6,845 nucleotides of DNA from Deltaproteobacteria bacterium (GCA_023262305.1 JALRCK010000019.1:1-6845); one strand, 5' to 3'. Shown: positions 1-5,915, numbered from the stretch's first letter. Notes: a model not told the origin generated them from the letters alone. Numbers and translations are program-made.

Positions 1-537
1 GTTCGTGGTCCCTCTGCAACTATTAAGACGCACCACAACGTTGGTGGATTGCCGGAGCGGCTACAGTTCAAGTTGATTGAGCCCTTCCGAGAGCTCTTCA
101 AGGATGAGGTTCGCCTTCTCGGCAAGGAGCTCGACATGCCGCAAGAGATCTTGCAGCGGCAGCCATTCCCAGGGCCAGGTCTCGCCGTTCGGATTCTTGG
201 AGAGATAACGCCAGAGCGCGTCAGGACCTTGCAGGACGCGGATCATATCTTCCTTGAGGAGGTTCGCTCGGCGGGACTCTATGCTGGTTTGTGGCAGAGC
301 TTTGCTGTCCTCCTTCCCGTTCGGAGTGTCGGTGTTATGGGAGACGGCCGCACCTATGATGAAACGATCGCGCTGCGCGCGGTTTACTCAGAGGATGGTA
401 TGACCGCCGACTGGGCTTCTTTGCCAGAGGATCTCTTGCGACGGGTGAGCAACAGGATCGTAAATGAGGTGAAAGGGGTGAACCGTGTTGTGCTTGATAT
501 CTCAAGCAAACCCCCAGCTACGATCGAGTGGGAGTAG
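1..537 (+). CDS. guaA: GMP synthase (glutamine-hydrolysing), C-terminal part, 5' end cut by window
   Basis: GuaA amidates XMP to GMP with ATP and glutamine, the last step of de novo guanine nucleotide synthesis in the cytoplasm. The window enters in frame at codon 1 (GTT, not a start), so about 178 C-terminal residues are present of a protein usually about 510-525 aa long. They cover the end of the ATP-pyrophosphatase domain (VRGPS, then the [10 protein letters not shown] stretch) and the whole GMP-synthase C-terminal dimerisation domain. Family hallmarks seen are [34 protein letters not shown] and the terminal KPPATIEWE, which is the XMP-binding C-terminus and ends exactly at the TAG stop. 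The protein therefore looks intact at its 3' end. The next gene follows after 18 nt, so guaA probably heads or belongs to an operon with it. Confidence 0.97.
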   Translation, partial: VRGPSATIKTHHNVGGLPERLQFKLIEPFRELFKDEVRLLGKELDMPQEILQRQPFPGPGLAVRILGEITPERVRTLQDADHIFLEEVRSAGLYAGLWQSFAVLLPVRSVGVMGDGRTYDETIALRAVYSEDGMTADWASLPEDLLRRVSNRIVNEVKGVNRVVLDISSKPPATIEWE

Positions 538-555
538 GGCAGCCAAGGAGGTTTC

Positions 556-768
556 ATGGAAGAGGTATGGACGAAGAGCTTCGAGGCTGCCGGACGTACC
601 TTCGAGGCTGTGTGCATGCGGCGACCCTTTCGTGAGGGATTCGAAGTGCGTATCGAAGTTGATGGAGAGACCCTGGTCTTTGCCGAGCTCGGATACGGTG
701 ACAGCGCTCTCTTGGAGAAGGCTCGATCTGTAGTTGAGTCTCATTTAGCTTCTAAGGGAAAAGCATAG
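556..768 (+). CDS. Small conserved-looking hypothetical protein, 70 aa
   Basis: I do not recognise this protein. It starts at ATG 556 behind a very strong Shine-Dalgarno sequence (AAGGAGG, 545-551), 18 nt after the guaA stop and 10 nt before the next gene, so it is very likely translated from the guaA transcript. The 70 residues have no signal peptide or membrane segment. The first half alternates charged and hydrophobic residues as in beta strands (FEVRIEVDGETLVFAEL, about residues 29-45). The end looks like an amphipathic helix (SALLEKARSVVESHLA, about 50-65). A small cytosolic alpha/beta protein is likely. The single Cys (residue 20) is not part of a metal-binding motif. Reality of the gene is well supported by its ribosome binding site and spacing; its function is unknown. 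Confidence 0.8.
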   Translation: MEEVWTKSFEAAGRTFEAVCMRRPFREGFEVRIEVDGETLVFAELGYGDSALLEKARSVVESHLASKGKA

Positions 769-778
769 GGAGGGTCAG

Positions 779-2095
779 ATGGATCCGGTTCAAGCATGGA
801 GCTTATCGCACCAGCTTACTCGCTTTCACGGCGCTCGACTCCCTCCATCTCAACTTGAGATTCGAAGCGTAGACACCGTGCTCTTCCTTCTTGAGCACGG
901 CCCCCTTGAGCAGAGCCTCACGAATCTTATGGCGACAGCAGCCTTGTGTCGCGGTATCGCCAACGAGCGTGGTTGCCCTCCACGGCTCAAAATGATGGCT
1001 GAGACGGCTTTTTCGAATTCTATGCATGGTGTGTGCGAGAACTCCTTTGCAACAGGGATCTCATCAAGTGACCACGCCTTGTTGGTGACGGCAGCATCTC
1101 TCTACAAGCGACAGATGGCGCAGTTGATTGGCGCCTATGCGCTCGAGGGTGCTACCATCGATGGATTTCCTCACCTCGTTGATGACGAGACAAAGCTTGG
1201 AGCTCGTGAGGATCCTCATGTTCCGATTCGCGGCTTCATTGAGGCGGTTCTCAAAGAAAGCAACGACCCTCACATCCGGGAGCTGCTCCGTCTTGCGGCA
1301 GAGAGTGAGCGACCCGAAACGAACGACCCGACGATACGTGCGTGTCGAGGTGCCCTCTCTACCTTGCAGACGTTGGGCATGCCGTTTCTTCGAAGGTGGA
1401 AAGACGAGCGAATTGAAGTTATGCCCACGCTCAATAATATGGTCAGAGAGTGGACTGATGGCAGGCTCATCCCTGAGAGCTGCCAAGCATTGATTCAGCG
1501 ACACGACGATTCGGTCGATATTGCGCGTTCCATTTGGTCTGGAGCATCAGAGATAGCCCCCGGAGTTTTTCAGCTGATCGAGTATCCTTATGAGGAAACG
1601 GATGATGTTATCCGCGATCAATTGAAAGAGATCTATATGCGGGACCCAAGGGCGCGCTACGTGCTTGAGCGTGGATCTGATCCTGCATCAACGAGCCTCT
1701 CGTACGATGAAGCTCTTGAGTTTGAGCGAAGGCTCTCGGCAGATGATGATGCCGAGCAGATCCTCAAAGAGGTTGAGGCAGTGATGCAGGAGCGCGACGA
1801 TAAATCGTGCGTCGTGGATATTGCGATGGGTGAGATTCGTGATCGAGATCCTCGGCACACCCTTGAAACGATCCTTGAGCGAGCGAAATACATCCCAGAT
1901 CCCAATGGTGTTCAGTACACGGTCTACAAGTCTAGTCAGGACGACCTCTATGGGATGATGGTGAGGCACCACATCCCGATTATTAGCCACAACTCGTTGT
2001 GGCTCCATGATGTCAAAAGCGGATCGGCCCGCCCATTTATGGTGTCATTCCAGGGACAGTACCTCAAAGCCTTCCTGTCCATGATTGATTCGTGA
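779..2095 (+). CDS. Hypothetical protein, 438 aa, unknown family
   Basis: I do not recognise a family. The start is ATG 779, directly behind a good ribosome binding site (GGGAGGG, 768-774), 10 nt after the 70-aa gene. No signal peptide, transmembrane helix, P-loop or nuclease motif is visible, so a soluble cytoplasmic protein is likely. The first 125 residues look helical with many Ala/Leu (LTNLMATAALCRGIANERG, then the LLVTAASLYKRQMAQLIGAY helix). The middle (about 150-345) is rich in Glu/Asp/Arg and predicted helical, with an acidic stretch SADDDAEQILKEVEAVMQE near 320-338. The C-terminal 60 residues (YTVYKSSQDDLYGMMVRHHIPIISHN onward) look more alpha/beta, with His residues 397, 398, 404 and 410 clustered; these could be functional but match no motif I can name. 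The location between guaA and a tRNA-editing gene suggests a housekeeping or lineage-specific operon passenger. Confidence 0.85.
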   Translation: MDPVQAWSLSHQLTRFHGARLPPSQLEIRSVDTVLFLLEHGPLEQSLTNLMATAALCRGIANERGCPPRLKMMAETAFSNSMHGVCENSFATGISSSDHALLVTAASLYKRQMAQLIGAYALEGATIDGFPHLVDDETKLGAREDPHVPIRGFIEAVLKESNDPHIRELLRLAAESERPETNDPTIRACRGALSTLQTLGMPFLRRWKDERIEVMPTLNNMVREWTDGRLIPESCQALIQRHDDSVDIARSIWSGASEIAPGVFQLIEYPYEETDDVIRDQLKEIYMRDPRARYVLERGSDPASTSLSYDEALEFERRLSADDDAEQILKEVEAVMQERDDKSCVVDIAMGEIRDRDPRHTLETILERAKYIPDPNGVQYTVYKSSQDDLYGMMVRHHIPIISHNSLWLHDVKSGSARPFMVSFQGQYLKAFLSMIDS

Positions 2096-2102
2096 GCACG
2101 CT

Positions 2103-2618
2103 ATGGTAACAACCACCGAATTGATCTGCTCGGTTTTGCGTGAGAACGGGGTCCCCTTCACTCGCTACGACCATCCCCCCGTGGCAACATGTGAAGAGGC
2201 CGCGCTTCATTTACAGGGCGTTCAGGGAGCAGGCTCAAAGAACCTCTTTTTGCGCAATAAAAAGGGGGATCGACACTATCTCGTCTCGGTGCATGAGGAT
2301 AAGCGAGTTGACCTTAACCGACTGGATGAGATCTTAGAGGCGGGGCGCTTGGGTTTTGCATCAGCAGAGCGCTTGGAACGGTACCTTGGGGTAAAGCCCG
2401 GAGCCGTTACTATCCTGGCGCTTATAAACGACACCGCTGGCGCCGTTACGGCGTACATCGATTCGGATTTATGGAAAGCTCCCATGATTCAATGCCACCC
2501 GATGGAGAATACGGCGACTTTAGTGATTAACCCTCAACACATCACGCGCTTTTTGGAATCGCACGGGCAGAGCGTTGCAGTGCTAGATGTTCCCGCGATA
2601 GCGGTAAGTGGTCAGTAA
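2103..2618 (+). CDS. proX: Prolyl-tRNA editing protein ProX (YbaK/EbsC-type Ala-tRNA(Pro) deacylase)
   Basis: A free-standing editing domain of the YbaK/ProX superfamily, 171 aa, close to the usual 160-170. These proteins hydrolyse Ala-tRNA(Pro) made in error by prolyl-tRNA synthetase, protecting proline codons in the cytoplasm. Visible family features are the YDHPPVATCEEA segment (22-33), GAGSKNLFLRNKKG (42-55) with K46 at the place of the lysine essential in ProX enzymes, VSVHEDKRVDLNRL (62-74), the GVKPGAVTILALIND turn (96-110) and CHPMENTATLVI (131-142). I chose ATG 2103. A TTG at 2085 in the same frame would add six residues and overlap the preceding gene by 11 nt without a ribosome site. 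The chosen start lies 7 nt after the preceding stop, has only a weak GTGAG, and so may rely on translational coupling. The symbol prdX is also used for this family. The exact substrate is inferred from the family. Confidence 0.92.
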   Translation: MVTTTELICSVLRENGVPFTRYDHPPVATCEEAALHLQGVQGAGSKNLFLRNKKGDRHYLVSVHEDKRVDLNRLDEILEAGRLGFASAERLERYLGVKPGAVTILALINDTAGAVTAYIDSDLWKAPMIQCHPMENTATLVINPQHITRFLESHGQSVAVLDVPAIAVSGQ

Positions 2619-2738
2619 TAGTCAGAATCTGTCGCACAGCAACCCATCTCTCAACTAGCTCTTACGCTGATGTCGTGTCACTATGCCAGCGTTTGTTCGC
2701 CCTCGGCATCCAGGGCAACTCTAGCTAGAGGAGACGTC
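2619..2738. other. 120-nt intergenic gap without a clear terminator
   Basis: Separates the editing gene from the first exported-protein gene. I see no convincing T-tailed hairpin, so the end of the guaA transcript is not defined here. A weak stem GCCCT/AGGGC (2699-2703 with 2712-2716, 8-nt loop) lacks a T run. No good -35/-10 pair is visible. The main structure is the 12-bp palindrome next to the ribosome binding site, listed separately. Confidence 0.5.
2719..2730. repeat. Perfect 12-bp palindrome overlapping a ribosome binding site
   Basis: CTCTAGCTAGAG reads identically on both strands. Its last four bases are the start of the AGAGGAG ribosome binding site (2727-2733) of the exported-protein gene that begins at 2739. 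It could be a DNA operator half-site pair. With no loop in the perfect form, an RNA hairpin would have only about 4 bp of stem, so a protein-binding site is the more plausible use. Function is inferred only. Confidence 0.5.
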
Positions 2739-3290
2739 ATGATAGTGCGCGCATTTGTGCTCTTCATCATTTTGGGAATAACCGGTGAGACTCTTGCCCA
2801 GTCCTCTGGGAACGATTCGTGTAACTGCTCAAATAGGTCGGCAACGCTCGGCGTCGCATCGGTTGAGCGCACAAGTATTTTGAGCGATCCTTCGTGCTCC
2901 CTGAGGATCGTTGTGAAGAGTCCCGTTCGTGGGGAGGAGATCTCGATCCCGAGCGGTTCTGTAGAGCGTAACTTCATGGGGCTCACCGTGGCCGCTCCGT
3001 TCAATAAGATATCAGATCACCTTGTTCTCTCAGTCGCTCTTCAGAGTGATGGAATGTATCCACCGTTTGCCGCAAAGGGGGCGAAGGAGAGTGTGGCAGC
3101 ACTCAAGATGTTAGAGGACGATCCGCGAGCTGGATTACGATGGTCTGTGATCGTTCGTGCATCACCTCAGTCACCGAGTGACGATAAGATTAGTTTGCGC
3201 GCGACCTGGCGGAGTCTAAGTGCTGGGTCAGGTTTCTCCGTGACTGAGGTTCGGTTATCTCCGGCGAACGTCGCGGTTTGGTGCCGCTAG
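2739..3290 (+). CDS. Putative secreted protein with Sec signal peptide, 183 aa, unknown family
   Basis: I do not recognise the family. ATG 2739 is chosen because it has a strong ribosome site (AGAGGAG, 2727-2733) and starts directly with a signal peptide: short basic N-terminus (MIVR), hydrophobic core AFVLFIILGI, then a cleavage region ETLAQ near residues 17-21. Upstream in-frame extension to 2670 would bury that signal behind 23 residues and has no ribosome site. The mature part is about 160 aa with cysteines at 28, 30, 53 and 182, an even number that could form disulphides after export. It has beta-like segments (SLRIVVKS, HLVLSVALQS, RWSVIVRAS, ISLRATWRS) and ends in VAVWCR, so a periplasmic or secreted beta-sandwich protein is plausible. 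There is no lipobox or membrane anchor beyond the signal. The gene after it also encodes an exported protein. Confidence 0.8.
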   Translation: MIVRAFVLFIILGITGETLAQSSGNDSCNCSNRSATLGVASVERTSILSDPSCSLRIVVKSPVRGEEISIPSGSVERNFMGLTVAAPFNKISDHLVLSVALQSDGMYPPFAAKGAKESVAALKMLEDDPRAGLRWSVIVRASPQSPSDDKISLRATWRSLSAGSGFSVTEVRLSPANVAVWCR

Positions 3291-3386
3291 ATCCCGAGGT
3301 CTGTAAAGGGGTTACAAAAGGGGTTGTCGCCCTCCCTGGATTTGACCGACTATATACGAGCGTCTGCTCATATCGTGAGGTCCTCC
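3291..3386 (+). promoter_or_regulatory. Repeat-containing upstream region of the calcium-repeat protein gene
   Basis: This 96-nt gap carries the inverted repeat TGTAA-N5-TTACA (3302-3316) and two direct copies of AAAGGGGTT (3305-3313 and 3317-3325, period 12). Next comes a 16-mer (3324-3339) related to one upstream of the glycosyltransferase at 5916. TATATA (3351-3356) resembles a -10 box, but the nearest -35-like sequence, TTGTCG at 3324, is 21 nt away, too far for a standard sigma-70 promoter. The ribosome binding site is GTGAGG at 3375-3380. A regulated promoter is likely but not proven. Confidence 0.35.
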
Positions 3387-4976
3387 ATGGGAAAGTTTCT
3401 TGTTGCCCTTGCTCTCCTTGTTTGTGGCTCTAGTGCTTTTGCTGCTGAGAAACCTATTACCGGCACTCTCGGCGCCGCCCCCTCGAAGGGGACCAAGGTG
3501 CTGGCGATCAGTGATAACGGAAAGTCTTCAACGAGCGCCATCTCTAAGGGGAGTTTTTCGGTTGTGCCTCCGGACAAGACGGCTCGTTTGTATCTTCTGA
3601 AAAATGGCAAGATCTCCGGTCAGATCGTTCTCTCAAAGTGTAAGGGGTCTGCAAAAAAACCAAAGAGTTGCTCCACTACCCAGGTATACACAGTTTTTAA
3701 ATCCGGTAAGGCTCTCGGAAAGCTCTCCAAGACCGGTAAGGTGTATGTGGTGAAAGCCGTTTCCCTCGGGTCGGTCGTATCGAGTTCAAAGGTCCTCGCT
3801 TCAGGTTCGGTTCCTGAGGGGCTCGCCTCGAATGGTTTGGGTGGAAAAGCCAAGGCCACGAGAGTTGTGAATCGATACGTTTCTACAGCCGGCACCTCAA
3901 CGGGAGATGTCGATGGTGATGGTCTCATGGAGGCGCTCGACGTCGATGACAATAACAACGGCGTCATCGATAACTACGACACGACCCCAGTGACTCAACC
4001 GACGAATACGTTCCGCATCTTCTCAAATTTTAAATTGAGTATCGAAGAGAGCCTCAATCTGCACGCGACGGGGCTATCTACTGCGCTCCTGGATGCGGCG
4101 ATGCAAAAGATTCAAACCTTGGCGATAGGGGTTGCTGGAGCGACTGGAGAGACCACCGAGCTTGATTGCGGTGGTCTTACTTACTGCTCCGCGGGAGGAA
4201 CAGGTACGGCGCCTCCTGAGGGTGGCTCTGCTTTTCCAGGCACCGCCGGGGGAACTTTTGACGCTGACGGGGATGGTTTCGGCACCATTACGAAGGGTGC
4301 GACGGGAGACTTTCAGCTGCGGACAAACGCGAAGAGCTCGGCGATCTCTGCTGGTGATACCTTGATCGAGCGTGTAACCGGAGCCGATGGAGTCGAGAGG
4401 CAGATCCCGGGCATTCTTAACTTTGTATTCACGAGCACTCCCGCCATTAAGTCGTTTGCGATCAACGGTGGGGTGGAGCAAACGATCGATTACACAGTTG
4501 CCAACAGGGACGGGAGTATGGACCGCTGTATTCTTGTTCCACCGACCGGCACGGTAGCGGTCACGATTACAGGCTGGAGGCCTCAACGCCCAGGTGTTGC
4601 TGCGGCAGGAGAGGGGACCTACGTCGATATCGGTAATTCGAAGATTACGATCGATATCCCGAACAGCCCCATTCCAACGAGTGGTTCCGGAGGGGGCCCG
4701 GGGCCGGGTAATTGCGCGGTCAGTGCGTACTCAGAGAGCGATCCGAACCTCTCCATTGGAGGTGACTCGCTGCAAGACAATAAGGGTGACGTCGATGCGA
4801 ACTCATCGAATACCTATCAGTTCACGGTTGACGTGACCTTATGCCTAGCTACGGGACGCAGTGGGCCGATAACCTGGAACACTAGCGAGAAGCTCACTAT
4901 CGAGGTTCAGTTTCGCAGCCAAGATGGGGACAACGCTTCGCAACGAATCTGCCTGAAACGAAACGATCCGATCTAA
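3387..4976 (+). CDS. Secreted protein with thrombospondin-3/EF-hand-like calcium-binding repeats, 529 aa
   Basis: Exported, probably extracellular or outer-surface protein of unknown role. ATG 3387 is preferred over a GTG/TTG-type start near 3324 because it follows GTGAGG (3375-3380) and begins the signal peptide MGKFLVALALLVCGSSAFAA, with cleavage likely before EKPITG. Residues 21-165 are Lys/Ser/Gly-rich and beta-like, with recurring short NGK/SGK/TGK turns. Residues 173-199 hold the Asp-rich loops GDVDGDGLMEALDVDDNNNG, typical of thrombospondin type 3 repeats, and 292-300 (DADGDGFGT) is a further EF-hand-like loop; both predict Ca2+ binding. Residues 250-290 are Gly/Thr-rich, 432-441 form a Gly/Pro linker (SGSGGGPGPG), and the last 85 residues are a separate beta-rich segment with cysteines 443, 486 and 522. 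No C-terminal anchor or sorting motif is evident. Adhesin, matrix or envelope protein are all possible. Confidence 0.85.
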   Translation: MGKFLVALALLVCGSSAFAAEKPITGTLGAAPSKGTKVLAISDNGKSSTSAISKGSFSVVPPDKTARLYLLKNGKISGQIVLSKCKGSAKKPKSCSTTQVYTVFKSGKALGKLSKTGKVYVVKAVSLGSVVSSSKVLASGSVPEGLASNGLGGKAKATRVVNRYVSTAGTSTGDVDGDGLMEALDVDDNNNGVIDNYDTTPVTQPTNTFRIFSNFKLSIEESLNLHATGLSTALLDAAMQKIQTLAIGVAGATGETTELDCGGLTYCSAGGTGTAPPEGGSAFPGTAGGTFDADGDGFGTITKGATGDFQLRTNAKSSAISAGDTLIERVTGADGVERQIPGILNFVFTSTPAIKSFAINGGVEQTIDYTVANRDGSMDRCILVPPTGTVAVTITGWRPQRPGVAAAGEGTYVDIGNSKITIDIPNSPIPTSGSGGGPGPGNCAVSAYSESDPNLSIGGDSLQDNKGDVDANSSNTYQFTVDVTLCLATGRSGPITWNTSEKLTIEVQFRSQDGDNASQRICLKRNDPI

Positions 4977-4977
4977 G

Positions 4978-4992
4978 ATGAGCGTGCCTTGA
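4978..4992 (+). other. Possible 4-codon mini-ORF just before the next gene
   Basis: ATG at 4978 opens 1 nt after the TAA of the calcium-repeat gene and reads MSVP then TGA (4990-4992), ending 1 nt before the next gene's ATG at 4994. The sequence GATGAGCGTG (4977-4986) is nearly repeated as GATGAGTGTA (4993-5002), so the mini-ORF starts with the same three residues (MSV) as the real gene. It may be a chance duplication or a reinitiation aid; the downstream gene has no strong ribosome site of its own. Confidence 0.25.
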
Positions 4993-4993
4993 G

Positions 4994-5716
4994 ATGAGTG
5001 TACACATCATAAACTACGCATCTGGGCGCTTTGTCCAAGCGCAACAACTCCAGAACGCCAAGTGGCGGGAGTATCATCCTGGGTTGGATCTCACTATTCA
5101 CTCCTTTGACAAGAACACTCTGCCTCGAACACACATCACCGATGATATAGCAAAGGTGTTGGCGGTGCCGCAGGGAGACGGCCTGTGGGCGTGGAAACAG
5201 TTGTGCATAGCGCATGTGTTTGAACGGGCTAACCCGGGCGACCTCGTTTTTTATATGGATAGCGGGGCCCATCCGACGCAGAGCCAAGAGTGGGTCTTCT
5301 CAGAGATCGCGCAGTACGGTCAGATCTTTCTCAAGACCTCAGGAGCTGATGACGAGACGATAACGCGTGAGTGGTTGCTAACGCTCTCGGGGTTGGCTCA
5401 CAAGCGAGAGTTGATCTCACAGCCGGATCTTTTTTTAGCCCGTAAGTGGGATAAGCGGCTCACCCAGTATCCCCCGGGTGCGATACAGGTGTGCGGAGGC
5501 TTTCAGGGATATCGGGTGTGCGCAAAGAACGCACAGTTCTTGGAGGAGCTGCGTGGTATGATCACCCTGGCGAATTATGATGATACCTCCGGAATCCAAC
5601 ACGATGGGTTCATAAGCCATCGACACGACCAGGCCGTCTTGACGGAGATGGTCTACAGGCACCAGCTGCATATCGTTGATAAGCTTCCGGGGATTAACCT
5701 GCACAGAGCTAATTAG
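4994..5716 (+). CDS. Putative GT-A-fold glycosyltransferase-like protein, 240 aa
   Basis: A soluble protein without signal peptide or membrane helix. Several segments resemble nucleotide-diphospho-sugar transferase-like proteins found in polysaccharide clusters: GDGLWAWKQLCIAHVFERA (61-79, compare the family's WxWKPxxI segment), PGDLVFYMDSGAHP (81-94), where D89 would be in the metal/nucleotide-sugar DxD-like position, QVCGGFQGYR (165-174) and the HRHDQAVLTEMV segment (209-220). The likely role is transfer of a sugar during surface glycan synthesis; donor and acceptor cannot be read from the sequence. The start ATG 4994 lies 17 nt after the previous stop, with only a poor CTTGAG ahead, suggesting coupling to the upstream gene. 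A hairpin with a T-rich tail follows its stop. The next gene is also a glycosyltransferase, which supports the assignment. The family call is by motif memory, not by alignment. Confidence 0.65.
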   Translation: MSVHIINYASGRFVQAQQLQNAKWREYHPGLDLTIHSFDKNTLPRTHITDDIAKVLAVPQGDGLWAWKQLCIAHVFERANPGDLVFYMDSGAHPTQSQEWVFSEIAQYGQIFLKTSGADDETITREWLLTLSGLAHKRELISQPDLFLARKWDKRLTQYPPGAIQVCGGFQGYRVCAKNAQFLEELRGMITLANYDDTSGIQHDGFISHRHDQAVLTEMVYRHQLHIVDKLPGINLHRAN

Positions 5717-5721
5717 CGCCG

Positions 5722-5757
5722 AGAGGCTGCGTTTTCATAACGCGACCTCTTTGTTGG
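5722..5757 (+). terminator. Likely intrinsic terminator
   Basis: Six nt after the stop of the 240-aa gene. AGAGG-CT-GCGTT (5722-5733) pairs with AACGC-GA-CCTCT (5739-5750): 5 bp, one T/G wobble and one C/A mismatch, then 5 bp, with a 5-nt loop TTCAT. The right arm runs into TCTTTGTT. The T tract is interrupted, so strength is uncertain. Confidence 0.5.
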
Positions 5758-5774
5758 GTGGGCCAAGATCCTTA

Positions 5775-5792
5775 CCGTGAGTTCACTCACGG
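5775..5792. repeat. Perfect 7-bp inverted repeat with 4-nt loop
   Basis: CCGTGAG (5775-5781), loop TTCA, CTCACGG (5786-5792). No T run follows, so it is not a classical terminator. It sits 18 nt upstream of a TATATT -10-like box, where a -35 element would be expected, which suits an operator or activator site as well as an RNA hairpin. Confidence 0.5.
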
Positions 5793-5805
5793 CCCTGTTA
5801 TTTCT

Positions 5806-5821
5806 CTGTTATATTGAACAG
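5806..5821 (+). promoter_or_regulatory. Candidate promoter -10 box inside a CTG-N10-CAG operator-like palindrome
   Basis: CTGTTATATTGAACAG is an inverted repeat, CTGTT-6-AACAG. It contains TATATT (5810-5815), five of six bases of the sigma-70 -10 box. The -35 region is poor (TCACGG at 5787-5792), so the promoter would need an activator or another sigma factor. CTG-N10-CAG is the spacing of the E. coli LexA (SOS) box, but the central bases differ from the usual TATATATATA. If used, transcription would start near 5822, leaving a leader of about 94 nt before the ATG at 5916. Confidence 0.3.
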
Positions 5822-5823
5822 TT

Positions 5824-5915
5824 GGCGACCTCCCTGGGTCGTCGTCGCTCAATGCACCCTCACATCAGAGGGGCGCATCTTACATCCTAACCAATTGTGC
5901 GCACCTCGGAGCCCT
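5824..5915 (+). other. Potentially structured 5' leader of the family 2 glycosyltransferase gene
   Basis: Two hairpins can form in tandem. GGCGACC (5824-5830) pairs with GGTCGTC (5837-5843, one wobble). CCCTC (5857-5861) pairs with GAGGG (5868-5872), and TGC/GCA (5853-5855/5875-5877) can extend it. GCGCA (5873-5877) could instead pair with TGCGC (5898-5902), just before the ribosome binding site. GTGCGCAC (5897-5904) is also a perfect palindrome. No known riboswitch class was recognised. Confidence 0.3.

Noticed and set aside
1064..1504. 146-codon minus-strand frame (and a 121-codon plus-strand frame) inside the 438-aa gene
   Set aside because: Both overlap a gene with a strong ribosome site and operon spacing; their composition is shadow-like.
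2085..2102. Upstream TTG start for the ProX gene
   Set aside because: Adds six residues not typical of the family, overlaps the preceding gene by 11 nt and lacks a ribosome site; ATG 2103 is better.
2670..2738. N-terminal extension of the 183-aa secreted protein
   Set aside because: It would hide the signal peptide; ATG 2739 has the AGAGGAG site.
3324..3386. N-terminal extension of the calcium-repeat protein
   Set aside because: Non-ATG start without a ribosome site, ahead of a complete signal peptide that begins at 3387; the segment also contains repeats and a -10-like box.
3387..3446. Lipoprotein signal in the calcium-repeat protein (Cys 13)
   Set aside because: LLVC lacks a small residue before Cys and the Cys sits in the hydrophobic core; a standard AFA-A type cleavage fits better.
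4074..4586. 170-codon open frame on the minus strand inside the calcium-repeat gene
   Set aside because: Lies fully antisense to a well-supported gene, is Arg-rich as expected of a shadow frame, and has no ribosome site or recognisable domain.
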